This document shows, one piece after another, positions 35,009 to 44,700 of a DNA stretch of 64,000 nt. Position 1 is the stretch's first letter, and each line of letters opens with the position of its first letter. Origin of the DNA: Dethiosulfatarculus sandiegensis (GTDB taxonomy: Bacteria; Desulfobacterota; Desulfarculia; Desulfarculales; Desulfarculaceae); NCBI RefSeq assembly GCF_000931935.2, contig NZ_AZAC01000056.1:62001-126000 (forward strand), given 5' to 3'. A program made the translations under genes and the position numbers. A model generated the notes under the pieces. It did not search any database and was not told the DNA's origin. It was given only the letters and a program-made list of their open reading frames with translations.

Positions 35009-36538
35009 ATGACCGCCAAGACCAGCAGCCATAAACTGGAGATCAGAAACCTCAACATGCCTGATTATGATGACATCAAGCTCATCATGAAGCAGGTCTA
35101 TGCCGAGATGGGAGGGGCCTGGAGCAGGGGTGAGTACGGCAAGTTGCTTAAGATTTTCCCCGAGGGTCAGATATGCATAGAAGACAAGGGCACGGTTGTG
35201 GCCGCGGCCCTGACTCTGATCATAGACTACAACAGTGTGGAGCGGGATCACTCCTATGAGGATATTGTCTCAAGAGGCAAGTTCCATAAACACGATCCCG
35301 AAGGCGATTATCTCTACGGTATAGACGTATTTGTACACAAGGATTACCAGGGCATGCGCCTGGGCAGAAGGCTTTATGACGCCAGAAAGGAACTCTGCGA
35401 ACAGCTCAACCTGAAAGGCGTGATCGTGGGGGGCCGCATCCCCGGCTATTCCAAGCACTACAAGGAATTCACCCCCAACCAATATATTGAAAAGGTCAGG
35501 GACAAGGAGATAATCGACCCGGTGCTCACCTTTCAGCTTGCCAATGACTTTCACCCCAAAAGGGTTATCCAGAATTACATTCCCGAAGACAGCCAGTCCA
35601 GGAGCCACGCCGTGCTCCTTGAATGGAACAATATTTTTTACGAGCACAAGAAAAAGATTGTCTGGGGGCGCAAATCCAATGCGAGGCTCAGCGTGGTCCA
35701 ATGGCAGATGCGCATCTTCGACTCCTTTGAGGACCTGTTTCAACAGTTGGATTTTTATGTTGATACGGTGTCGGGCTACAATGCGGACCTGCTTTTGTTT
35801 CCGGAACTTTTCAACGCCCCGCTTTTAGCCAAGTATGAACAGGAAGACCCGCCCCAGGCAGTGCGCTCCCTGGCCGAACACACCGAACGCATCCGGGATG
35901 AGATCCTTGAGATGGCGGTCAGTTATAACATCAATATAGTGGCCGGGTCGTTGCCTGAGTTCAACCGGGGCAAGCTTTACAATGTTTCCTACCTTTGCCG
36001 CAGGGACGGCACCTGGGATTCCCAATACAAGCTGCACATAACCCCGGACGAATCTGAATATTGGGGCCTGCACGGAGGCAAGGGATTAAAGGTTTTAGAG
36101 ACCGATGTGGGTAAGATAGGCATTCAGATCTGCTACGATGTGGAGTTTCCCGAGCCTTCGCGGATCCTGGCCCTGCATGGTATGCAGATTCTGTTGGTGC
36201 CTTTTTGGGCGGATACCAAAAACGCCTATCTCAGGGTGCGCAGGTGCGCCCAGGCAAGGGCCATAGAAAACGAATGTTATGTGGCCATTTCAGGCAGTGT
36301 GGGCAACCTGCCCAAGGTGGAAAACATGGATATCCAGTATTCCCAGTCCGCCATTTTCACTCCGTCTGATTTTGCCTTTCCCCATGACGCCGTGGCTGCC
36401 GAGGCCACTCCCAATACGGAGATGACCCTTTTGGCTGATGTGGATCTGGATCTGCTTAAGGAGTTGCGCAAGCAAGGCAGTGTGCGCAACCTGGAGAGCC
36501 GTAGGAAGGACCTTTATTTTATAAACTGGAATCAGTGA
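35009..36538 (+). CDS. Bifunctional GNAT acetyltransferase-carbon-nitrogen hydrolase (nitrilase superfamily)
   Basis: 509 residues. The N-terminal GNAT domain (about 1-190) has the acetyl-CoA loop DYQGMRLGRRLYDARKELC. The C-terminal nitrilase domain (about 225-505) has the catalytic triad Glu in LLLFPELFN, Lys in DSQYKLHIT and Cys in GIQICYDVEFPEP. This two-domain combination is a recognised family of unknown substrate. The nitrilase part should hydrolyse an amide or nitrile-like C-N bond; the GNAT part may acylate an amine on the same molecule. Monocistronic, with GAGG SD and its own terminator. Not evidently part of the catabolic cluster. Confidence 0.9.
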   Translation: MTAKTSSHKLEIRNLNMPDYDDIKLIMKQVYAEMGGAWSRGEYGKLLKIFPEGQICIEDKGTVVAAALTLIIDYNSVERDHSYEDIVSRGKFHKHDPEGDYLYGIDVFVHKDYQGMRLGRRLYDARKELCEQLNLKGVIVGGRIPGYSKHYKEFTPNQYIEKVRDKEIIDPVLTFQLANDFHPKRVIQNYIPEDSQSRSHAVLLEWNNIFYEHKKKIVWGRKSNARLSVVQWQMRIFDSFEDLFQQLDFYVDTVSGYNADLLLFPELFNAPLLAKYEQEDPPQAVRSLAEHTERIRDEILEMAVSYNINIVAGSLPEFNRGKLYNVSYLCRRDGTWDSQYKLHITPDESEYWGLHGGKGLKVLETDVGKIGIQICYDVEFPEPSRILALHGMQILLVPFWADTKNAYLRVRRCAQARAIENECYVAISGSVGNLPKVENMDIQYSQSAIFTPSDFAFPHDAVAAEATPNTEMTLLADVDLDLLKELRKQGSVRNLESRRKDLYFINWNQ

Positions 36539-36585
36539 AAAGCACTCGGTGTTTGCACCGGTTTTGACCGGCCCGCCGCTGAACC

Positions 36586-36627
36586 GGGGATTAACCGACC
36601 CTTGCAAGGGGAGAGTTAATCCCCTTA
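36586..36627. terminator. Terminator between convergent nitrilase and PII-like genes
   Basis: Outer arms GGGGATTAAC / GTTAATCCCC (36586-36595 and 36615-36624) enclose an inner CCCTTGCAAGGG palindrome; TTATTT follows on plus. It overlaps the PII-like stop. Confidence 0.6.
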
Positions 36628-36951
36628 TTTCTCTGCCTGGTTCTTTTGGCTTTCCAGCCCGGTAGCCTTTTCTACCGGCAAAACAAAGGCTATGCCCGTA
36701 CCCGGTTGATCAAAGCAGCCCACCTCTCTAACCGTGGCCATGATTTTTTCCACATCATCTGCGGGCAGGACAAAGATCACCACGTCGGTGCTTATGTCCA
36801 GGGTGAGGCCGAAAAAGGTGTTGGCTTCATGAACGCCAGTGCCTGAAGCTGGAATAATGGTGGCCCCGGTTGCTCCGTTTTTTTTGGCGGCCTGAACCAC
36901 TTTTTCCGTAAGGTCGGGTTTCAGCATGGCCACCAGGCATTTATAGGGCAT
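36625..36951 (-). CDS. PII-like regulatory protein linked to DUF1538 transporters
   Basis: 108 residues with the ferredoxin-like PII fold: KCLVAMLKPDLTEKVVQAAK, GATGATIIPASGTG, DVVIFVLPADDVEKIM and the C-terminal GIAFVLPVEKATGL. The segment that forms the long T-loop in GlnB is short and lacks the uridylylated Tyr, so it is a PII-like rather than classical nitrogen-control protein. It starts 13 bp after the second DUF1538 gene, so the three genes form an operon. PII proteins usually bind nucleotides and gate a membrane transporter such as AmtB; the DUF1538 pair is the obvious candidate partner. Confidence 0.82.
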   Translation of the reverse strand: MPYKCLVAMLKPDLTEKVVQAAKKNGATGATIIPASGTGVHEANTFFGLTLDISTDVVIFVLPADDVEKIMATVREVGCFDQPGTGIAFVLPVEKATGLESQKNQAEK

Positions 36952-36964
36952 CTTGGATCTCCGT

Positions 36965-37774
36965 TTATTTAAGGGACTTTTGTTTGTTAGACCTTTTTTC
37001 TTTGAGCAGGGCCTTCAGCCTGGCCAGCTGGGCATAGGCCAGCACGCTTATGATGGGGCAGACGCTGGCAAAGGCTATAAGTCCAAACCCGTCCAGAATG
37101 GGGCTGCGACCGGGAATGCCCGAGGCCAGGCCCAAGCCCAGGGCGGCCACCAGGGGAACCGTGACCGTTGAGGTGGTGACCCCGCCGGTGTCATAGGCCA
37201 GGGGGATAATGAGCTTGGGTGCGAAAAGGGTCTGCACCGCCACTATTATATAGCCGGCCAGAATATACCAATACAAAGGGGTGCCGGTTACAATACGAAA
37301 TACGCCGACAGTCAGGCCCAGGGCCACCCCCAGGGCCACCACCAACCTCAGGCTCAAGGAAGAAAGCGCTCCCCGGCTGGCCTCCTGCGCCTTGTGTGAA
37401 ACCGCTATCAGGGCCGGTTCGGCGACGGTTGTTGAGAACCCCAAAAGCGCGGCAAAGATATAAACCAGGTAATAGGAGCTCCAGTGGGGATCGGGAGCCT
37501 TGCCTGAGGCCTGGATAAGTTTGATCGCCATGTTGCGCCCCACCGGAAAGAGCGCCAGGTCAAGGCCGGTTAAAAAAAGACTCATGCCCAAAAGCACCAA
37601 GGCAAAACCGGTGAACATCCTACCCGGCCTGGGTAAAGGTTTTTTAAGAACCAGTTTTTGAAAGCCAACCAAAAGAATAAGCACCGGAAGCACGTCACCG
37701 GCGGTGGCCCAAAGCAGTTCCAAGGGGTTGAAGAGAATTTCCAGTCCGGACATGTCAGGCCACCCATATTCCAT
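36965..37774 (-). CDS. DUF1538 membrane protein, second of pair
   Basis: 269 residues, about seven hydrophobic helices. Family signature motifs: FSTTVAEPALIAVSHKA near 115 and YDTGGVTTSTVTVPLVAALG near 195. Homologous to the preceding gene along its whole length, with the same two motifs in the same order. The two overlap by 20 nt. In other organisms I recall the two halves fused into one ~500-residue protein, so they likely assemble as a heterodimeric channel or transporter. The substrate is unknown. Operon with the PII-like gene. Confidence 0.82.
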   Translation of the reverse strand: MEYGWPDMSGLEILFNPLELLWATAGDVLPVLILLVGFQKLVLKKPLPRPGRMFTGFALVLLGMSLFLTGLDLALFPVGRNMAIKLIQASGKAPDPHWSSYYLVYIFAALLGFSTTVAEPALIAVSHKAQEASRGALSSLSLRLVVALGVALGLTVGVFRIVTGTPLYWYILAGYIIVAVQTLFAPKLIIPLAYDTGGVTTSTVTVPLVAALGLGLASGIPGRSPILDGFGLIAFASVCPIISVLAYAQLARLKALLKEKRSNKQKSLK

Positions 37775-38507
37775 AGAGCATGACGAATATCATGGGAGTC
37801 AAGGAGGCCAGGGCAATCAGGCCGAATCCGTCGGTTAGCGCGTCTCTTTGGCGGATGGAACGGGCCAGGCCCACCCCCAGGGCTGTGACCAATGGAACCG
37901 TGACCGTGGATGTGGTCACCCCGCCTGAGTCATAGGCCAGGCCGATGATTTCCCGGGGAGCGGCCAGGGTGAGCAGCATGACCAGGCCATAGCCGCTCAA
38001 AATCAGCCTGGGCAGGGACCAGCCTTTCAGGATTCGCAATACCCCCAGGATTATGGCAAGCCCCACAGACAGGGCCACTGTGAGGCGGACCATCAGGGCA
38101 AAGGATTGACGTGAGGCTTCCGTATCTTTTATGATTCCGGATTCAGACGCCGCTTTGGTCCCTTCGGCTACAACTGCGATAAGGGCGGGCTCTGCCACTG
38201 TAGTTCCAAAACCCAGTGCAAAGGCAAAGAGCAACAGCCAAAACAGGCTTCCCTTTTGGGCAAAGGCCTCCGCCAGGCTTTCGCCCAAGGGGAAGAGTCC
38301 ACTGTCCAGGCCGACCACAAAAAAGGCCAGGCCCAAGACCACCAGTAAAAGCCCCACCAGGGTTTTTAAAAGATCCGGCAGGGGCTGGCCGATGATGAGA
38401 GCCTGAAAAACGGCGATTACACCTATGATCGGGGCCAGGTCCCGGGCGGAGCCCGCCAGTGCCTTGCCTAAGGATTTAGCAAACCAGTTGAGGCCCGTGA
38501 TTGTCAT
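37755..38507 (-). CDS. DUF1538 membrane protein, first of pair
   Basis: About 250 residues from the ATG at 38507, which has an AGGTG SD; the open frame reaches 38597 but those first 30 codons look unlike the family. Hydrophobic helices with FGTTVAEPALIAVVAEG and YDSGGVTTSTVTVPLVTALG signatures, as in the downstream gene. First gene of the DUF1538-DUF1538-PII operon. By analogy with PII-controlled channels it may carry a small solute or ion, but this is inference. Confidence 0.8.
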   Translation of the reverse strand: MTITGLNWFAKSLGKALAGSARDLAPIIGVIAVFQALIIGQPLPDLLKTLVGLLLVVLGLAFFVVGLDSGLFPLGESLAEAFAQKGSLFWLLLFAFALGFGTTVAEPALIAVVAEGTKAASESGIIKDTEASRQSFALMVRLTVALSVGLAIILGVLRILKGWSLPRLILSGYGLVMLLTLAAPREIIGLAYDSGGVTTSTVTVPLVTALGVGLARSIRQRDALTDGFGLIALASLTPMIFVMLYGIWVA

Positions 38508-38726
38508 GGCGCGCACCTGCCTTGCGAAATGGTGAGTCAAAGACTCTTGACCATTTGTACCAGGATCATGCCCAACAAAAGGCAAAAAACGTGTCATGTC
38601 CCAAAACGCGAGATCATCCCCCCGCGGTAAAGGAGTTACCGCAAATTGATTATTGGTATGCTAGCTTTTGTTGCGAGGCTGGTCAATGTTATTAGGGCCC
38701 GGCCGGTCATAGGGGATGCGGAATTG

Positions 38727-38761
38727 AAAGCCCCCAACCCGGGAGCCGGGTTGGGGGCTTT
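38727..38761. terminator. Strong hairpin, terminator of the chemoreceptor gene
   Basis: A perfect 16-bp stem (AAAGCCCCCAACCCGG and complement) with a 3-nt loop, just downstream of the chemoreceptor stop on minus. T-runs are short on both sides. Confidence 0.65.
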
Positions 38762-38797
38762 ATGGCGTTATCTGCCCCGGGATTTTTTCCGTACAGA

Positions 38798-40909
38798 TCA
38801 GAAATCCGTGAAGTCGCTGTCATCCAAGGGCAGTTCTTTTCTGGCCCTTTTTTTAAGCTCGGACTCTGCTCTCGGGGCTGTCAGCCTGGCCTGAGTGGGG
38901 CGGGCGAAGCCTGCCTCTTTTGGAGCTCGAGCGGCTGATTGCGCAGAGTTCCTGGTTTTTGCCATCTGCTGGCTCTTGTTGATTTTGGCTATATCCAAAC
39001 CCACTGCCTGGGCCAGATCAACCAGGGCGCTTTGGCTGGTTTCTGCCTGAGCCGCCAGGTCATCAGCCGCCTGGGCCGAAGTCTGGGCGCCGGCCGCCAC
39101 TCTTTGGGTGACCTTGCCCACTTCCTCGGTAGCCTTGTGCACCTGGTCAATACCCTGGGCCTGCTCATGGGAGGCCGCGGCGATTTCACCGACCAGCCCG
39201 GCCATTTTCTTGGCGTTTTCCTCTACCTGGTCAAAGGCCTTGTCCGTGGCCATGACCAGCTCCGAGCCCTGTTTGATGTCGCTCAGGTTGTTTTCAATCA
39301 GGGCCTGGGTGTTTTTAGCCGCCTCGGCCGAGCGTTGGGCCAGGTTGCGCACCTCGTCGGCCACCACTGCGAAACCGGCCCCTGCCTCTCCGGCCCTGGC
39401 CGCCTCAACCGCCGCGTTTAAGGACAACAGGTTGGTCTGGAAGGCAATTTCGTCAATTGTTTTAATGATTTTAGCCGTCTCACCACTGGCCTGGTTGATA
39501 CGGTCCATTGCCTTTTTAAGCTTGTCCATACTGGCGTCGGCCTGTTCCATGGCCTTGGTCGTCTCATTGGCAAGTGCGTCTGCGGAACCGGCGTTTTCCG
39601 CATTGCTCTTGGTCATGCTGGCCATTTCGTTGAGCGAGGCGGAAGTTTCCTCCAGGGCCGCAGCCTGTTGACTGGAACCTTCGGCCAGTTCCTGGCTGGA
39701 TTCCGAGACAGAGACCGAGGTGTCGGCCACATCTTTGGCTGTCTTGGTCAGGGTGATGGTTGCCTTGTTGATGGGTTTTGCGATGCGTATGGCCATAAAC
39801 CACAGGAACACAAGCGCTGCCACCACCAGGCCGCCCGCCACTACAAGCAGCCAGAATTGGGCTTCGGCGCTCATCTGTTCCAGCTCTTCAGTCTGGGCCG
39901 CAACCTCGGCCATCACCGCTTTTTCCGGCACCACTGTGACCACACCCCAGGGCCTCTGGCTGTTGCCCAATTCAACCGAGGTGAGGACCCTGACCAGCCC
40001 CTGGTTGTTGGCCAGTGCGCTGCCGCCTTTTTTAATCAGCTCTTTGGCCCTTTGGGCCATGGACGCTTCCAGCCATTTTTCCAGGGGCTGCCCCACCAGT
40101 TGGGGGGCGTCGCTGGCCGCGGCGATAATTCCGTTGTTACTGATTAACGCGGTCTTACCCTTGCCGTCGTAGATTTCCCGGTTGGTTTCCTCTGTCATTT
40201 TTTGTAGTTGGGCCAGATTTAATTCAGTCCCGACCACACCCAGAAATTTGCCGTTTTGAATAATCGGGGCGCTCAATGCTATCTGCCATCCCTTTTTGTC
40301 TTTATCTAAAAAAGGATGTGGATCGGTTACGAATTCTTTTAGAGTCTCGCGCGATATCTGATAGAAATCCCCCTTGCCTACCTGGTTGGCGTAAGCCTCC
40401 TCAAGGGCATATCCGGGGTTGACAATGCGTTCTTGCTTGCCTTTCGCGTTCTTTATCCAATGACTGATCATGCGCCCGGTTTTGTCATAGCCTTCTATAT
40501 TCGCAAAGGCGGCGTCTATATTGTCTATGGCTTTGGGCTCACAGTAAAGGTAAACACCGTCGACTAAAGAATTTTTCTTGGAAAAACCATAGATGATGCC
40601 ATCCAACTGGAATCTGGTCAGCCTTAATCTGGTTTTGGGGTCGTTTAAACCGGAGAACTGGTCGGCCAGGGTTCGGGCCGCGCTGAGCCCGACTTCCACC
40701 GTGGCTTTTGCTTGCTGGCCAAGTCCGCGGGCGGAGTCCATAAGCTGTTTGCCGGCGGCCTTGCGGGCCAGCTCCGTGCTGTTGTTCAGTACAACGTTTT
40801 CCGTGTCCTTATTGGTGTATACGGCAAAACCTATGAGCGCTCCGGCAGTAAGAACCAGACACAGGCCGAAAAAGACAACCAGCTTCATTTGTAGGGATTT
40901 GAAGTTCAT
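38798..40909 (-). CDS. Methyl-accepting chemotaxis protein with periplasmic Cache sensor
   Basis: 703 residues. TM1 about 10-30; a periplasmic dCache-type sensor about 35-335 (FVTDPHPFLDKDKKGW, IALSAPIIQNGKFLGVVGTEL); TM2 about 352-375; then a short HAMP-like linker and a long signalling coiled coil with the hairpin tip DEIAFQTNLLSLNAAVEAAR and EAGAGFAVVADEVRNLA. Flanking QQAAALEETSASLNEMA is a methylation helix. The tail ends in acidic-aromatic DSDFTDF, like C-terminal tails seen on other deltaproteobacterial receptors. It directs chemotaxis to an unknown small ligand, often an amino or carboxylic acid for dCache. No che genes nearby. Confidence 0.92.
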   Translation of the reverse strand: MNFKSLQMKLVVFFGLCLVLTAGALIGFAVYTNKDTENVVLNNSTELARKAAGKQLMDSARGLGQQAKATVEVGLSAARTLADQFSGLNDPKTRLRLTRFQLDGIIYGFSKKNSLVDGVYLYCEPKAIDNIDAAFANIEGYDKTGRMISHWIKNAKGKQERIVNPGYALEEAYANQVGKGDFYQISRETLKEFVTDPHPFLDKDKKGWQIALSAPIIQNGKFLGVVGTELNLAQLQKMTEETNREIYDGKGKTALISNNGIIAAASDAPQLVGQPLEKWLEASMAQRAKELIKKGGSALANNQGLVRVLTSVELGNSQRPWGVVTVVPEKAVMAEVAAQTEELEQMSAEAQFWLLVVAGGLVVAALVFLWFMAIRIAKPINKATITLTKTAKDVADTSVSVSESSQELAEGSSQQAAALEETSASLNEMASMTKSNAENAGSADALANETTKAMEQADASMDKLKKAMDRINQASGETAKIIKTIDEIAFQTNLLSLNAAVEAARAGEAGAGFAVVADEVRNLAQRSAEAAKNTQALIENNLSDIKQGSELVMATDKAFDQVEENAKKMAGLVGEIAAASHEQAQGIDQVHKATEEVGKVTQRVAAGAQTSAQAADDLAAQAETSQSALVDLAQAVGLDIAKINKSQQMAKTRNSAQSAARAPKEAGFARPTQARLTAPRAESELKKRARKELPLDDSDFTDF

Positions 40910-41331
40910 GGTCGCTCCTGTTTGAAAAGACGAGAGGCTTTGTTCGGAAGATTAGGTGCGGTTCCATCAACCTGCGCCTTAACCCGAACCTGAAAAAAGA
41001 GGACTATTCAACTTGTTCAAAGGAGATAATAAAGATGGCAAGCCGATTCAAGGCGTTTGGGCCCCGGTGGGCGGGCAGGGAAAAGCTTGAAATTGGTATT
41101 CAGGCGAAGTGAAGCCAATTGTCAAGTTTATTGGTTCCCATGTGGACGCTTGAGGCGGCGCTGACGAAACCCTTTGAAACTCATGAATGATGCCCGAATA
41201 ATTTTGTAAGCAATATACCATAGTCAGGGAAAAAAGTTAGTGGAATCCGATAAATAGCCACAGTTGGCGGGTTTGGGCCTAAAATGGCACCAAATTCAAT
41301 TAGTTAGATTATAGTAGTCGCAAGATGATAC
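40910..41331. other. Intergenic region upstream of the chemoreceptor
   Basis: 420 bp with the chemoreceptor promoter on minus. On plus it contains one short frame with a strong SD (41035-41112, listed separately). Otherwise I see no repeat or RNA signature. Confidence 0.5.
41035..41112 (+). CDS. Possible 25-residue small protein
   Basis: ATG preceded by AAAGGAG at 9-nt spacing, then 25 codons to TGA. The product (starts MASRFKAFG, ends GIQAK) is basic and has no recognisable motif. Only the ribosome-binding site argues for translation; it may be chance. Confidence 0.2.
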   Translation: MASRFKAFGPRWAGREKLEIGIQAK

Positions 41332-41706
41332 TTAAGGCTTAATGTAGGCGTATCCCTGAGCCTGCAGCATGGCAAGCTCGGCCACCCCTGCCTTGGCTAC
41401 GCTCACAGGCACCACCAAGTCATGGTCCAGGTCAAGCTTATGCTGTATGCGGGTGTTTTCGCAGAGCCTGAAATCAACCCCCTGCTCAACCAGGGATTCG
41501 ATCATCTGGGCCATTTCCTCGCTGACTTTTTTCCTGGCCAGAATCACCCAGGCCGATGCGTGGACCAGTGCAATGACATTTATGTTTTCCTCCCCCACTG
41601 CATTGATGTGATTTTGAATGAATTTCAAGGCGTTTTTGTTTTTTTCCGGCAAGTGGGTGCTGAAGTGGTAGACCACTTTTTGCTTGCCATAGGCTTCGGC
41701 TGTCAT
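41332..41706 (-). CDS. DsrE-family (YchN-like) protein
   Basis: 124 residues. A DsrE/F fold: VVYHFSTHLPEKNKNALKFI, then NINVIALVHASAWVIL, VEQGVDFRLCENTRIQ with the single Cys at the family position, and the C-terminal AGVAELAMLQAQGYAYIKP typical of YchN-like members. DsrE proteins bind or relay sulfur through this Cys in sulfur-oxidising and sulfur-relay systems; in isolated copies the role is unclear. It sits alone between the chemoreceptor and the Lhr helicase. No dsrF or dsrH partners are seen. Confidence 0.8.
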   Translation of the reverse strand: MTAEAYGKQKVVYHFSTHLPEKNKNALKFIQNHINAVGEENINVIALVHASAWVILARKKVSEEMAQMIESLVEQGVDFRLCENTRIQHKLDLDHDLVVPVSVAKAGVAELAMLQAQGYAYIKP

Positions 41707-41766
41707 CTCCGCACCTCCCGGCTCCAGGCTGTTTTACCTCAACTTAGGCCATGAGCGGCCTTTTTG

Positions 41767-44700
41767 TCAATTAAGGCGTTTTTTATAGAGCACCACATCC
41801 TTGTAATCGGCCACCACCTCGAAAATTTGGGCCAGGTCGTTTAGATAGGGGCTTTGGGCAGCGGGTTTTTGGTTGATGGTTTTGACCAAAATCCTGCTTT
41901 GGGGGTTGAAAGACCGGCCCAGCATGTTCTCCAAAGGCCCCAGATAAAGCGGATTGGCCGGATCTTGGGCAGGTTTAAAAAAGGTCAGCTCACGCCCCCT
42001 TGAAGCGGAGATGAAAACCGGTTCCGAGCCGTGAAAGGTCATATGGTTGCCTGCCTGCCTCTTAGGTAAAAGGCCCTTGAATCCCTTTAACCCCAATCCG
42101 CAGACAGAAGCCGGATCCTTGGCGTTAAGCCAGAAAACAGCCTCTTGATCAAGCCCTTGGCTGAGTTTGCCAAAGGCACGGGGGGTGATGAACTGGATCC
42201 CCGAAAGGCCATGGAAGAACATACCCGAGAGCACCTCGCCGGAGAGTTCCATAAAACGCAACGCCCTGAAGATATTGCCCCAGCCAAGGGCCGGGGCCTC
42301 CCTGGCCAGCAGCTCCCTGCAGATCAGGCCATAACGGGCCAGAAGCAAACGGGCCCGGTCTTTTAAGAGCTCTGTCTTTTCCAATTGCCCTTGCGGAAAG
42401 TCAGGGGGCGGCAGAAGGCGCCAGTTTCCCACCAGGGGCAGGGATCCTTGCCACCTGGCAAAACCGCGCCGCCCGGGTCTTGTTGTGTTGCGATATTTTC
42501 CACTGGTTGCAGCATCCGGCGCTTTGAAGCCGGTCTGCACCCCTTTACGCAGGGCGGCAAAGGAGTCGTTGGTTAAAATTCCCTGCCAGACTCCCTGCCA
42601 AAGCCGGGAGACCAGCTCGGAGCTGCTTAAGCCCGCCGCCTGTAAAAGGGCGTCCAGGCTGTAGCGGCCATTGGGGTCGGTGAAAAGTTGCGTTATCTCA
42701 ACCTCGTCCTGTCGGCCTTCGTTTTCCTGGTCTGTGAAAAGATCCAGGTCTTCCGCAAAACAAAAGGCCACTTGCCCCTTACCCTGGCCAACCCAGATAA
42801 GCTGGTGACGGGTGGCCGCTTCATCCAGCCATCCGGTCTGGTAGTTCAGGGCTCTGGCAGGCAGGAATTCGCTTTCCCATTGCTCAGCCTCCAGGGGAAG
42901 GCAAAGGAGTTGTTCCAGTCTGTTATAAAAGTTTTCTTTGTCTTTTGGCTGTCTGGTGAGTCCCTGCCATTCGGCGATAAAAAGCGCCAGCTCTTCTGCG
43001 GGCAGGGTCTGGAAACCCGGGCGGGAACGAGCCCTCATCAGGCGCAACAGGGATTCCAGGTTGTTTTTGTCCACAAACAGCTTTTCGCTGGAATCCTCCC
43101 TCAACTGCCCTGTGATCAGTTGCCTGGACGAGACCATCTCGCCCAACAGATCGCTTAAACGATCAGGGGAAATTCCCAGGGCCTTTTGGATCTGTTTAAA
43201 ACCAAGGGGGGCAAAGAAGCTCAGCCATTGACCCATAAAAGCCAGCGCCGGTTCATCCGGAAGCTCAAGGTCAATCGAGTCTTTTTCGGTTAATTCCGCT
43301 TGGTCGGAGGCAAGGCTTGTCAGTCTGATATGGGGGTCTGCCGGATAAAGGGCGTTTTTCAGGGCAAAAACGGTTTCCCTGGCCGCCACCAGGGGCTCGG
43401 CCGCCTGAAGAGGCGCGAGCAAGGCCAGTTTGGGCGCGGCTTGGGTCAGGGCTTGTTCAGCTTCCCGGCCATGGTCTCTTTCCATGCTTCGTTTCAAGGC
43501 GCGCCATTGGGAGAGGGGAATCAACAGCCGTTCCTTGACCCATTCCACCAGTTCCCAGGCGGAATCAGGGGTGTATTCCGGAAACAGGCGCTGACGCTTT
43601 TCTTCAAACTCGCGACACAGTGCCTCTGGCAGTTCGGGGCGCAGATCAGGCTCAAATAAAACCTCCTGTAAAAGGTCCATATCAAGATCGGAGGCTCGGG
43701 AGGTTTTTGGCTCATCGCCCTGGTACATGTATTGGTTGATCTGGCGAAAGGCCATATCCATGGCCAGTGGGCTGGGATGGTCTGTCTTGACCAGGCTGAC
43801 CCTGATTTCACCGGTTTGGATCTTTTCCAGCACCTCTTTCAAGGCAGGCAGGTCAAATTCTTCGTTAAGGCAGGAGCGCCAGGCTTCCAGCAGAATGGGA
43901 AAATCCTTTAGCCTCTTGATGGCCTCCAAAAGTTTTTGAGAGCGAAGCCGGTTTAGCCAAAGCGGCATGCGCTGGTTAAAACCTTTTCTGGGTAAAAGCA
44001 GGGCCCGGCCCGCGGCTTCCCTGAATCTGGCCCCGAAAAAGCCGGAGTTCTCCAGCCTGTGCCTTAACAGGTCACCAAGCCTTTCCTTTGTGACCATGCC
44101 CAAAAGTTCATCCGCCTCCACCTGATCCGGCAATACCAGGGCTATGGAGTCGTTTCCCGCGAAAATTTCCACGGGCTTTTGAAAGCGCATCTGCCAGGCC
44201 GCTTCCAGGGCAAGGGCAAAGGGGCGGTTAAGCTTACCCCCCCACAGGGTGTGTAAAAACAGCTGGTTGCCCGGCGCCCCCCCCGGTCCGGCGCTGGTCT
44301 GCTCCATGAGAAGGTGATTTGCATGGGGCAGGTTTTCGCCGGTGGCCTGTTTTTGCCTGTCAAGGAAATCACAGAGCTTTTCCACGGCAGGGGGCTCAAG
44401 CCCGCAGATGTTGGACAGATGGGTCTTGAACCAGGGCTGATCAAGGTTTTGATCTGCCTGTTCCATGAATCTGCCCAGGGCCTTGGAAAAATGAAAGTCC
44501 CGGTTGAATCCCTCGGCCTGCCAAAAGGGAGGAGCCATGGCGTCCGGCTTGGCCGGGGAAACAAACACATCGTTGGGGGTTATTTTTTCAACCCGCCAAT
44601 TCTGGGCCCCCAGGGTGAACACCTGGCCTTTTTTCGCCTCCCAGACAAATTCCTCGTCCAATTGGCCTATGCGGTTGTTGCTTTCTTGGTGGCGCAGATT

